Shown here piece after piece: positions 6,488-13,852 of a stretch of DNA of 18,784 nucleotides. The translations under genes were made by a program, and so were the position numbers. The DNA lies in assembly GCA_040381555.1 (NCBI GenBank), contig JBEIHC010000052.1, positions 1 to 18,784 on the forward strand, read 5' to 3'. The stretch comes from CANHCC01 sp040381555. Its GTDB lineage: Bacteria > Bacteroidota > Bacteroidia > J057 > RFSG01. How positions within the stretch are numbered: the stretch's first letter is position 1; each line of letters begins with the position of its first letter. Below the pieces are notes generated by a model. That model was given only the letters and a program-made list of their open reading frames with translations, was not told the DNA's origin and searched no databases.

Positions 6488-7891
6488 CTACTTCCCTCTC
6501 CCCTCAATAACAGTGATCACGGTATAAGCCAGAATCTTAAAGTCCAAAGCAAGGGACATATTCTCAATATAAAGAATGTCATATTTTAGACGATCAACCA
6601 TTTGAGAGACATTTTCAGCATACCCATATTTAACCTGACCCCAGGAGGTAATTCCCGGTTTTACTTTATGTAAATGTTTATAATGAGGGGCGATTTTGAC
6701 AATTTGATCGATAAAGAATTGTCGCTCAGGACGAGGGCCAACTAAACTCATTTCTCCAATTAGTACATTATAGAATTGAGGAAATTCATCTAATCGCATT
6801 TTTCGTAAAAATTTTCCAATAGTGGTAATTCTTGGATCATGATCTGAGGATAGGGCAGGTCCTTTTATCTCCGCATCTGTGTACATCGTCCGGAATTTAT
6901 TAATTAGAAAAGGTTTGCCTCCTTTGCCTATTCTTTCCTGTCTAAATAAAATTGGTCCCTTTGAATTTAGTCGAATACCAATACTAATAGCTATAAATAC
7001 GGGCGACAATATGATCAGTGCAAGTATGGAAGCAATTATGTCAATTCCCCTTTTGACAAAAGCTTCCCAAGGGGCCATGATTTGTGGAAATACCTCAATT
7101 AATGCCGTCCCCAATACATTGTTCATTTTTACAGATCCAACCATATAGTCGTACATGTCTGGTACAACTTTAATACTGGCCCGAGTATCTGAACAGGCAT
7201 CAATTATTTTTAAGAAATCTTCATGATCAGGTTTATCAAGTGCAATTAATACTTCTTCTACTTTTCTAGATTCTACTACTTCTTTCAGTCTCTCTACTCC
7301 TCCGAAATGCTTTAATTTTCCGTAAAATTTATTTTCCGATTTTTCTTCTAAACTTAAAAATCCCAGAATATTAAACCCTAGGCTTTTTTTCATGCCTTCG
7401 AGTTCTGAATATAATTCCCAGGCCCGCTGACCACTTCCCACAAGCAAGGTATTAAATCCCATTTTCCGGGCTTTTATTTGATTCCAAGTATAGGTGGCGA
7501 TAGACATCCTGACAACTGAAATTCCCAGAAATTGTATAATGAAATACCCAGGCAAGGTATAGCGATATACTTTTATGTCCGAATAGGGATCATCTAAGAA
7601 TAATACAAAGAAAATGATGATGCCTCCTAATAAAGTGAATTTAAACAATTGAGAAAGGTCTTTTAACCTAGACCTTTTATATGGTTTTCGGTACAAACCA
7701 GCTAACCCAAAAATAAATACCCAATAAAGCGAAATGATTCCAGCATTTTTTAACTGCTGTAAGAATTTTTCGGAGTCTGCCTCGATTTCTTGATTTTGTC
7801 CGGCACGAATAAAATAAAATGCCAACCAAATTATATAAGAAATAAGGGCATCCGAAAGTAAATAAATTAAAATCTTTCGCGTCCTGTTCAT
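6488..7891 (-). CDS. Polyprenyl-phosphate glycosylphosphotransferase (exopolysaccharide/O-antigen initiation)
   Basis: This is a 467-residue inner-membrane enzyme that transfers a sugar phosphate from a nucleotide sugar to undecaprenyl phosphate, the first step in building a surface glycan. Residues 1-135 hold about four membrane segments. Residues ~145-270 form the nucleotide-binding-like middle domain (LLVGSGQRAWEL). Residues 280-467 are the catalytic domain: KRGIDI (280-285), a membrane hairpin, FRQERIG (316-322), KFRTM (332-336), LDEFPQ (367-372, containing the Asp-Glu catalytic pair), GPRPE (385-389) and PGITSWGQV (412-420). Length and order match the WcaJ/WbaP class; the sugar cannot be told. 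The ATG at 7891 overlaps the previous gene's stop by one base (TAATG), so translation is probably coupled. A longer in-frame start at 7966 would run inside that gene and is disfavoured. Confidence 0.93.
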   Translation of the reverse strand: MNRTRKILIYLLSDALISYIIWLAFYFIRAGQNQEIEADSEKFLQQLKNAGIISLYWVFIFGLAGLYRKPYKRSRLKDLSQLFKFTLLGGIIIFFVLFLDDPYSDIKVYRYTLPGYFIIQFLGISVVRMSIATYTWNQIKARKMGFNTLLVGSGQRAWELYSELEGMKKSLGFNILGFLSLEEKSENKFYGKLKHFGGVERLKEVVESRKVEEVLIALDKPDHEDFLKIIDACSDTRASIKVVPDMYDYMVGSVKMNNVLGTALIEVFPQIMAPWEAFVKRGIDIIASILALIILSPVFIAISIGIRLNSKGPILFRQERIGKGGKPFLINKFRTMYTDAEIKGPALSSDHDPRITTIGKFLRKMRLDEFPQFYNVLIGEMSLVGPRPERQFFIDQIVKIAPHYKHLHKVKPGITSWGQVKYGYAENVSQMVDRLKYDILYIENMSLALDFKILAYTVITVIEGRGK

Positions 7892-8751
7892 TAACGGAAA
7901 TGAATGAGTCTGACTTGATCTATATAGGCATTCCCAATATTGCCTTGTCCTTCCACCTGCAACCACAATCTAAATGTTCCATTACTGTAAGTGGAAGCTA
8001 ATGGCGTGAAATTTAAATACACAAAAGTCCAGTCCGCTGTTTTTAAGATTGTATTTTGATTTAACACTTTAACAGATCCATTTAGGCGGGAAATTAATCC
8101 TGCTTGTAAATTCACATCCCCCCTGTAGGCTAATTCCAACCATACCTCTGTTCCATTTCCGGGTAAGCTGAATTCTCTGGTGCTTTGGAGCTCTAATTTT
8201 GTACGCCCGGCATTCATGGTGATTTTTCCGCAATAAGCTCCTTGGTAGGGGCTTTCAATACTTCGTTCTAGTGCAATAGAATCCGAGGGTTGTGTAAATG
8301 GTTCTAATTGCAAATCCTGTCCTTCGAAATTTTCTGCAATCGGAAAGGTTAATAAAGTATCTGGGAAATAAGTAAAGTTTGCCCTTAAAGTATCCGTTTT
8401 CCCTTTTATTCCTGAGGTAACATGATGTCTGAATTGCAAAAATGGATATTCTTTGATGAAATTGGAAATCCCATTTTCAAAAACACCTGCTCTCAAGGAG
8501 ATATTTTTTTTATCGGAATAGGGTAGAGGGAAACGAGAGTAAGTGCCGAATACTCCTAAGGGAACAGGGATTCCTTCGGTATAAACCCAAACCGCTTTTA
8601 GTCCCTGAGGTAGGGTAGATTGGCAGAGGCTGTCTAAGCATACTCTAGGTTCCTCAATACTCACAAATGCGGGCAATTCCTCAGGGGGATTAATCCAGTT
8701 GCATCCCTGATTCAAGATTGCCAGCAAAATAAAAATAAAATAAATTCGCAT
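7891..8751 (-). CDS. Lipoprotein of unknown function coupled to a glycan-initiation gene
   Basis: This 286-residue protein has a lipoprotein signal ending LNQGC (C17 lipidated). I do not recognise a named family. Residues ~20-140 are beta-rich and contain a CLDSLC pair (C38, C43). The C-terminal ~140 residues have the strand pattern of a jelly-roll or carbohydrate-binding-like module (EFSLPGNGTEVWLELAYRGD, DWTFVYLNFTPL, RLWLQVEGQGNIGNAYIDQV). Its ATG directly abuts the stop of the dehydrogenase gene (TAA then ATG, no gap), and its own stop overlaps the glycosylphosphotransferase start. Strong coupling to two sugar genes suggests a surface-glycan role, for example binding or placing the polymer, but this rests on context only. 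Confidence 0.8.
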   Translation of the reverse strand: MRIYFIFILLAILNQGCNWINPPEELPAFVSIEEPRVCLDSLCQSTLPQGLKAVWVYTEGIPVPLGVFGTYSRFPLPYSDKKNISLRAGVFENGISNFIKEYPFLQFRHHVTSGIKGKTDTLRANFTYFPDTLLTFPIAENFEGQDLQLEPFTQPSDSIALERSIESPYQGAYCGKITMNAGRTKLELQSTREFSLPGNGTEVWLELAYRGDVNLQAGLISRLNGSVKVLNQNTILKTADWTFVYLNFTPLASTYSNGTFRLWLQVEGQGNIGNAYIDQVRLIHFR

Positions 8752-9729
8752 TTAACTGCCCTGGATTCTGTCTAATATTAATGCAGCTGTTTCTACTGCC
8801 GCCACCCCATCTTCCAATGTTACTCTAACAGGGGCATTGTCTCTAACGGAACGAAGAAATTCTTCTAATTCCATTTTAATGGCATTTACGGAGGGAGGTT
8901 CGGGGGTAAGCATCAACAAGTTCTTCAGCCGATCGGGACTACCAAATTCCAATCGAATTGCCTGGTCCTGTCCGGGAACGCTATGATTAGGGTCTTCGAT
9001 AAAAAATAATTCGGAGCGCTTGTCCAAAAAGTCTAAGGATAGATAGCCATTGTTCTGGAATATGCGCATCTTCCGCATGTTCTTGATGGATATACGGCTG
9101 GTGGTTAAGTTTGCGACAGCTCCATTACTGAATTCAATTCTGGCATTGGCAATGTCTAAAGAATCACTTAACACTGCTACTCCGGAGGCACTCACTCTTT
9201 TTACAGGGGAGCGAATCAGACTTTGCACTAGATCTATGTCGTGAATCATTAAATCTTGCACAACAGATACATCTGTTCCTCTGGGATTCCATTGTGCCAG
9301 TCGATGACATTCTATGAATTTGGGGTTGATTTCGTAGCCTTGCAAGGCCAGCATTGCAGGATTAAATCTCTCTACATGCCCAACCTGAACTTTCACTTTT
9401 GCCTCTTGGGCCAACCGGATTAAATCCTTGCCCTCTTCCGGACTAGTAGTAACGGGCTTTTCAATAAAAATGTGTTTCTGTTTCCGGAGACAAAGGGATG
9501 CAATCGAAAAATGTAAAGTGGTGGGGGTGACAATATCCAGCGCATCCGCAGCCAAAATCAATGATTCAACATCTGGCCAGGATTTTATTCCGGTTTCAGA
9601 TTCTATTTGAATTGACTTCTCCTGGTCCGCATCATAAAACCCGATGAGTTCAAATCCCTCGATTTCATTTAATAACCGCAGATGGATTTTTCCTAAGTGC
9701 CCTGCTCCTATCAGTCCAATTTTTACCAT
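8752..9729 (-). CDS. Gfo/Idh/MocA family NAD(P)-dependent sugar dehydrogenase
   Basis: This 325-residue cytosolic oxidoreductase has an N-terminal Rossmann fold with GAGHLG (residues 8-13), the EKPV motif with catalytic Lys91, and a C-terminal domain with GHVERFNPA (~118-125) and the active-site segment LMIHDIDL (~160-167). The ERFNP and IHDIDL motifs resemble UDP-GlcNAc 3-dehydrogenase (GnnA) and WlbA-type enzymes, so oxidation of a UDP-amino sugar is a reasonable guess; the substrate is not proven. The position directly ahead of a lipoprotein gene and a glycosylphosphotransferase gene fits supply of a modified sugar for a surface glycan. I chose the ATG at 9729 because it leads straight into the Rossmann strand (MVKIGLIG). 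An in-frame TTG at 9753 would add eight residues and would overlap a possible -7 box. Confidence 0.9.
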   Translation of the reverse strand: MVKIGLIGAGHLGKIHLRLLNEIEGFELIGFYDADQEKSIQIESETGIKSWPDVESLILAADALDIVTPTTLHFSIASLCLRKQKHIFIEKPVTTSPEEGKDLIRLAQEAKVKVQVGHVERFNPAMLALQGYEINPKFIECHRLAQWNPRGTDVSVVQDLMIHDIDLVQSLIRSPVKRVSASGVAVLSDSLDIANARIEFSNGAVANLTTSRISIKNMRKMRIFQNNGYLSLDFLDKRSELFFIEDPNHSVPGQDQAIRLEFGSPDRLKNLLMLTPEPPSVNAIKMELEEFLRSVRDNAPVRVTLEDGVAAVETAALILDRIQGS

Positions 9730-9734
9730 AACTG

Positions 9735-9761
9735 CAAATTTACCGGTTTTCAAAAGGCAAA
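9735..9761 (-). promoter_or_regulatory. Possible promoter of the sugar dehydrogenase operon
   Basis: On the minus strand, TAAATTTG (9735-9742) matches the TAnnTTTG -7 box, and TTTG (9758-9761) lies 15 bp upstream of it, closer than the usual ~19-21 bp. Transcription would start almost at the ATG of 9729, giving a leaderless or near-leaderless mRNA. The poor spacing keeps this tentative. Confidence 0.25.
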
Positions 9762-9825
9762 CGCCTAAAATTCAGGAAATAATAACTTGGAAATCCACAA
9801 GAGTAATCCACATTGCTTCCCTTCC

Positions 9826-9940
9826 GTTTAGGGTAAACCCCGGTTTAGGGTAAACTTCCGTTTAGGGTAAACTTCGGTTTAGGGTAAACTTCGGTTTAGG
9901 GTAAACTTCGGTTTAGGGTAAACTTCGGTTTAGGGTAAAC
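9826..9940. repeat. 17-bp tandem array, seven invariant 13-bp dyads
   Basis: Seven copies of GTTTAGGGTAAAC (starts at 9826, 9843, 9860, 9877, 9894, 9911, 9928) are separated by 4-bp linkers (CCCG, TTCC, then TTCG four times). Each 13-mer is a perfect inverted repeat, GTTTA/TAAAC around GGG. All seven cores are identical; only the linkers vary. The last core ends one base before the stop codon of the DUF3108 gene, so the array would form the start of that mRNA's 3' end. It also lies ~96 bp upstream of the dehydrogenase start. It could bind a protein or form small RNA hairpins (5-bp stem, 3-nt loop). Confidence 0.95.
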
Positions 9941-10735
9941 TTAGTTCTTACTCACTTTCGAACTGAATTCATTCCTTAAATTATGGTATTCTATCAAATC
10001 CGCCTTGACAGATCCCACGACAATGTCGGATTCAATTCGAATCGGAATTCGATTGGCATCGTCTGTAACCCAGAGGAACATTTTGGCGCCTTCTTTAAAT
10101 ACATTGCCACTAATGACATTGGGCTGTAGCTTTAAACATCTTACCTTGCCCAAATCTGTCTTAACCACTTCTTTACCCAAATATTTTACCCCACCTTTAT
10201 AAATCTGATCATCCAAAAAAATATCTACTTCGAATATTTGATTCAATTGGGCATTTGACCAGTCAAAGGTTCGAAAATAATACAAGGCAGAAAGTACATC
10301 ATGGAAAACTTCCGGCATAGTTTGTTTGATGTCCTTACTTTTCTTGGAAATGGCTGTTTTTTGAATGGGGTCAAAGCGTACAAAATCATCAAATTTAAAT
10401 CCTCCTTCATTCACCACACGCACAAAACGCCAAGGCATCAATAATTCAGCATCTACATAAGATTCATAATGATCTCGAACCATAAAAAACATGTCGCAGG
10501 CATCTGTGGTTTTGCCTGTTCCGACAATGTTGTAGCAGTCTCGTCCATTTACCTTTTTTAGCGTTTCCCGAATTTCAAAAGTGGCGGTTCCTGCTTGTAG
10601 TCGAAATAAATTGTAATACACCTTATAGGTTAGCTTTTCTCCCGGTGAAAAGGCTGTATTGACTACTGGTGTCTGAGCCTGCAATAGGAAAATTTGCCCG
10701 AAAATGATAAAAGTTAATAGGATGCAGGTTTTCAT
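9941..10735 (-). CDS. DUF3108 family exported protein
   Basis: This 264-residue exported protein has a signal peptide at residues 1-20 (MKTCILLTFIIFGQIFLLQA). The mature part begins with FSPGEKLTYKVYYN followed by AGTATFEI, the opening I associate with DUF3108 proteins, and continues as a beta-rich domain to about residue 250. The biochemical function of the family is not known. It is the first gene downstream of a 296-bp gap with a plausible promoter at 10761-10791, so it probably starts its own transcript. Its stop codon abuts the seven-copy dyad array. Confidence 0.85.
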   Translation of the reverse strand: MKTCILLTFIIFGQIFLLQAQTPVVNTAFSPGEKLTYKVYYNLFRLQAGTATFEIRETLKKVNGRDCYNIVGTGKTTDACDMFFMVRDHYESYVDAELLMPWRFVRVVNEGGFKFDDFVRFDPIQKTAISKKSKDIKQTMPEVFHDVLSALYYFRTFDWSNAQLNQIFEVDIFLDDQIYKGGVKYLGKEVVKTDLGKVRCLKLQPNVISGNVFKEGAKMFLWVTDDANRIPIRIESDIVVGSVKADLIEYHNLRNEFSSKVSKN

Positions 10736-10760
10736 AGGGTGTTATTTTAGATTCGGTTGA

Positions 10761-10791
10761 CAAATTTAATGCCAAAGGTACAGATTTGAAA
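10761..10791 (-). promoter_or_regulatory. Candidate Bacteroidota promoter of the DUF3108 gene
   Basis: On the minus strand, TAAATTTG (10761-10768) is a perfect TAnnTTTG -7 box. TTTC (10788-10791), one mismatch from the TTTG -33 box, lies 19 bp upstream of it. The predicted 5' leader would be about 20 nt to the ATG at 10735. Confidence 0.42.
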
Positions 10792-10835
10792 CAGGGATTC
10801 GATTTATCCTACTTACCCCAATAATTTCAAGTATT

Positions 10836-11003
10836 GGTAAAATGCCTTTTTAATTGACAAGCTTCCTCTTCCCTTCCCATTTTGCTCAACCTTATCCCTA
10901 ATACTCCTCAAAGGAGAGGGGACGCCACCCAACTATCACAGCTCTTGTGCTTTTATTCGGCAAAATACTGTAATTCGTTTCGATGAAAATTTTGGGTTTA
11001 CCC
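10836..11003. repeat. Degenerate dispersed element, copy 2
   Basis: This ~168-bp segment matches 6109-6293 by eye: CTTTTTAATT, CAAGCTT, CTCTTCCCT, TGCTC, CACAGCTC and AATTCGTTT occur in the same order, with many substitutions and indels. It starts with GGTAA and ends with TTACCC. It contains a small hairpin (CTCCT, CAA, AGGAG). Its right edge contains GTTTACCCTAAC (10996-11007), one base short of the reverse complement of the 13-mer repeated at 9826-9940. It fills most of the gap between the rhomboid and DUF3108 genes. Confidence 0.6.
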
Positions 11004-11031
11004 TAACAAAGCGGCGTAGAGCTTTTTCCCC

Positions 11032-11643
11032 TTAAGGCATACCCCCACTGAGCCACTGAAACCAAACCAAGCCGATTTCCGGAAAAAATAGAATGCTAAA
11101 TAGAATCCCACTTAAGGCACCAAAAAAATGTGCGGAATGATTCACCTGAGTGTCTGCACTCCGACTCATATAATAGCTGTATCCCAAATATAAGAGTCCG
11201 AATAACCAGGCTGGAATGGGAAAGAAAAATACATACAGCATCATGTTTTGATGAAAGGGCAGGCTCAGTACAATGTAACTGAAAATTACCGCACTGATAG
11301 CTCCAGAGGCTCCTAAGCTCCGATAATTGCTGAGATGCCGGTATTTGAACAAAGTGGGTAAATCACTTAATACCAAGGAGCCCATATAGAGTATCAGGAA
11401 ATTGAGCTGCCCAATCATTTCTTCTAATTGAAAAGCAAAGAAGTAATAGGAAAACGCATTCATCCCAAGGTGGGTCCAGTCGGCATGGATAAATCCACTG
11501 GTGATGAGCGTAAACCAACGGCCTTCCCGAATATCTCTCCAAGGATGGAGAATGAGTTGGTCTTTCAGTGAGTCATTTTGAAAACAAAGAAAACTCAACA
11601 CCACAGTGCTGACGAGTATCAATAAGGCAATGGAGTATTCCAT
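11032..11643 (-). CDS. Rhomboid family intramembrane serine protease
   Basis: This 203-residue inner-membrane protease has six predicted membrane segments. The catalytic dyad is visible: Ser113 in GASG (111-114) and His172 in AHFFGALSG. The segment HADWTHLGMN (H53, H58, N62) matches the conserved His/Asn cluster that stabilises the transition state in GlpG-type rhomboids. Rhomboids cut transmembrane substrates within the membrane; the substrate here is unknown. The length is typical of a minimal six-helix bacterial rhomboid without extra domains. The start lies 2 bp after the stop of the polyprenyl synthase gene, so the two are surely co-transcribed. No terminator is visible after it. Confidence 0.93.
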   Translation of the reverse strand: MEYSIALLILVSTVVLSFLCFQNDSLKDQLILHPWRDIREGRWFTLITSGFIHADWTHLGMNAFSYYFFAFQLEEMIGQLNFLILYMGSLVLSDLPTLFKYRHLSNYRSLGASGAISAVIFSYIVLSLPFHQNMMLYVFFFPIPAWLFGLLYLGYSYYMSRSADTQVNHSAHFFGALSGILFSILFFPEIGLVWFQWLSGGMP

Positions 11644-11645
11644 AC

Positions 11646-12617
11646 TTATTTTTTCCGGAGAAATACCTTCTGAATATACTGCATTAACTCGGCCTTGTGT
11701 TCAGATTCCGGAAGGGATTCTAACTCCAATTCAGCTCTTTTAAAATAGGAGGATATTTTTTCTTCCGTCTCTTCCCGAATATTCAATTCATTGTATATCT
11801 GAGTAACTGCTGCTACCTTCTCTGCCGAATCTCCCTGAAACTGTGCCCAATTCAGCAAGGCTTCCTTGCGATATTGATCGGCTTTTTCAAAAGCACGAAG
11901 CAAGAGAAATGTCTTTTTATTTTCGATAATGTCGCCCCCTACCTGTTTGCCAAAGTCGGCCTGTTCTGCATATACATCTAATAGGTCATCCTGCAACTGA
12001 AAACCTATACCCATTAACTCTCCTGCCAGATATAGCTTCCCGGTTAAATCAGATTCCGCGCCAGCAGCAATTGCCCCCAATCCCAAACTTCCTCCAATTA
12101 ATGCTGCTGTTTTTTTTCGGATCATTTCCAAATATTCCGCTTGCGAGGCCTTTGGTGCTATGGCCAAATCCATGTCCTCCATTTGACCCTCGCAAACCTC
12201 GACCACCACTTTAGTGAAAAAATTGACTAAATCGAATGCCCGTTCTGGAAAGTTCCGAATCAACATTGGATAGGACAAAGCAAAAAGGGCATCTCCAGAT
12301 AGAATGGCAATGTTTTCGTCCCATTTTTCATGGACTGTTGGCATCCCTCTCCGCACTGGGGCATTGTCCATGATGTCATCGTGCATCAAGGTGAAATTAT
12401 GTACCCATTCAATTGCACAGGCAGATTCCATCATGCCGGAAAGATTTTTCCCTCCTGCATATTGATAGGCTAGCACGGCCAGTGCAGGGCGCACCCGTTT
12501 TGCCTCATGTCCTAATAAGTAAGACATGGGTGAATATAAATTAATAGGTAACTTCTGATTAAAGGGCTGGGCTGAGAGGTTGGCTTCTATCCCCGCTTTG
12601 ATTTCAGCTGCGTTCAT
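11646..12617 (-). CDS. Polyprenyl diphosphate synthase, trans-isoprenyl type
   Basis: This 323-residue cytosolic enzyme condenses isopentenyl diphosphate onto allylic diphosphates. The first aspartate-rich motif DDIMD (80-84) is followed by the conserved RRG (89-91), and the second motif DDLLD lies at 210-214 within FQLQDDLLD. The substrate-binding segment GHEAKRVRPAL (36-46) is also present. The residue five before the first motif is Phe75. In archaeal-type geranylgeranyl diphosphate synthases an aromatic residue there limits products to about C20, so a C15-C20 product is more likely than a long quinone chain (inference). It could feed carotenoid synthesis or serve as a primer. The glycosyltransferase gene ends 114 bp upstream, and the rhomboid gene follows after 2 bp. 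Confidence 0.92.
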   Translation of the reverse strand: MNAAEIKAGIEANLSAQPFNQKLPINLYSPMSYLLGHEAKRVRPALAVLAYQYAGGKNLSGMMESACAIEWVHNFTLMHDDIMDNAPVRRGMPTVHEKWDENIAILSGDALFALSYPMLIRNFPERAFDLVNFFTKVVVEVCEGQMEDMDLAIAPKASQAEYLEMIRKKTAALIGGSLGLGAIAAGAESDLTGKLYLAGELMGIGFQLQDDLLDVYAEQADFGKQVGGDIIENKKTFLLLRAFEKADQYRKEALLNWAQFQGDSAEKVAAVTQIYNELNIREETEEKISSYFKRAELELESLPESEHKAELMQYIQKVFLRKK

Positions 12618-12731
12618 ATTCCAAAGTTCCGCAATTTTCTGCTATCTACCTCCAGGAATCCTTTTAGGGATGGCTTGCAAGCAGGCATATTCTGCTTATA
12701 TCCTTAATTTACAGTATGTTTTGATTTGCTT

Positions 12732-13787
12732 TTACTCAAGAGATTTGTACGCTTTGAGCAAAATTCTCTCCTCATTTTCCCAAGACCATTCCTCTTTGGA
12801 ATAGGTAAATTCTTCAGAAGAAGTCAACCATTCCATTAGTTGAGGATGAAGGAAAGGGTCTTCTTCGGTCAAATACAAAATATTCTCCGGGAATTTTTCC
12901 TGTTTCCATTCCTTATTTCCTCTGATAATCAACTTTTTGCCAAAGCCAATAAATTCATAAAACCTCGAAGGGATTTTTCCCTGAAGATGTACACTCTCCT
13001 GAAACAAAGCCAAGCCGCAGCTACAATGGGCAATCTCCTCCTGAATCAGGGAATAGTTTATTGGGTGCTGCACGCCATACATTTTTACTTCGGTCGGATA
13101 TCGTAATTGGAGGTTTTTCAAGAAGTTAATTAATTCATCTTCCTGACAATGCCCACAAATATGTAGCTGCCAAGGTACCCTTGCCCGAATTTCTTCCCAA
13201 AACTGACATGCCTCCCGAACCCCATTCCGCTCAGACAAGGCCCCGCTGATTAAAAAGTATTGCTCAGATTCTGCTTTCTTATCCTCTTTTGTGCGAACGA
13301 AAGAATTTCGAATCAATACCCCAGTATCCGGCGCATCTTGTAAATATCCTTTTTCCGCAAGCAATACTAAATCCGAAATTTTATAGAGAATTTGCTCGGT
13401 CCAACTCAAACTCCAGGATAGGATCTGTTTCGTTAAGGCATTTCGTTCAGATCCGTACAATACCTGGACAGGATAGTTTTCGTGTCGATCATAAATAAGT
13501 TTATACCGAAAGAAAAACTTAAAAAAAACGGCTACCCAAGCCAACTCCGGTGTGTGAAGGTGAAGGTAATCCGGTTTAAAATGGAACAGTTTTTTTACTA
13601 ATCTAAATTGTTGCCGAAGTCTTGAGAACAATCCTTTCTGAAAGGGATTGGGGGCAAATAGATAGTCGACTAAGTACCCTGCTTGTTCCAAACTTTTTCC
13701 CTCCCGATGCCAAATGCGCGGATGCTGTTCCGGATTCAGGACAGTTGCCATCAATACCTTTTTTTGTAAGGGGAAGTCTCTCAGCAC
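12732..13787 (-). CDS. GT-B fold glycosyltransferase, family 4-like
   Basis: This 351-residue protein begins with a GTG and leads into the first strand KVLMATVLNP. The N-terminal half includes DYLHLHTPELAWVAVFF, typical of GT-B acceptor domains, followed by RYKLIYDRHE. The C-terminal half has YFLISGALSERNGV, WQLHICGHCQ and the nucleotide-sugar-binding stretch IPSRFYEFIGFGKKLIIRG, as in GT4 enzymes. The donor and acceptor cannot be told. An in-frame ATG at 13751 is an alternative start, but it would remove most of the first strand. The gene diverges from dapD across a 65-bp gap that must hold both promoters; no clear TAnnTTTG box is seen there. Confidence 0.82.
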   Translation of the reverse strand: MLRDFPLQKKVLMATVLNPEQHPRIWHREGKSLEQAGYLVDYLFAPNPFQKGLFSRLRQQFRLVKKLFHFKPDYLHLHTPELAWVAVFFKFFFRYKLIYDRHENYPVQVLYGSERNALTKQILSWSLSWTEQILYKISDLVLLAEKGYLQDAPDTGVLIRNSFVRTKEDKKAESEQYFLISGALSERNGVREACQFWEEIRARVPWQLHICGHCQEDELINFLKNLQLRYPTEVKMYGVQHPINYSLIQEEIAHCSCGLALFQESVHLQGKIPSRFYEFIGFGKKLIIRGNKEWKQEKFPENILYLTEEDPFLHPQLMEWLTSSEEFTYSKEEWSWENEERILLKAYKSLE

Positions 13788-13852
13788 TTTTAAAAATTTT
13801 CGAGTTGAAATACAGACATTCCCCCTAAATTAGCGGAATTCACGGACAGTAC

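Noticed and set aside
7892..7966. N-terminal extension of the glycosylphosphotransferase
   Set aside because: It would overlap the coding end of the lipoprotein gene by 75 bp. The ATG at 7891 gives a TAATG junction and a normal first membrane helix.
9826..9940. Plant-type telomere repeat (TTTAGGG)
   Set aside because: TTTAGGG occurs within each unit, but the period is 17 bp with a palindromic core, and the surrounding genes are plainly bacterial.
12640..12655. GGAGG Shine-Dalgarno-like sequence upstream of the polyprenyl synthase on the minus strand
   Set aside because: It is about 30 bp from the ATG, too far, and initiation in this phylum does not normally rely on such sequences.
12673..12682. 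Palindrome GCTTGCAAGC as operator or terminator
   Set aside because: It is a single 10-bp palindrome with no T-run and no second copy, so it is compatible with chance.
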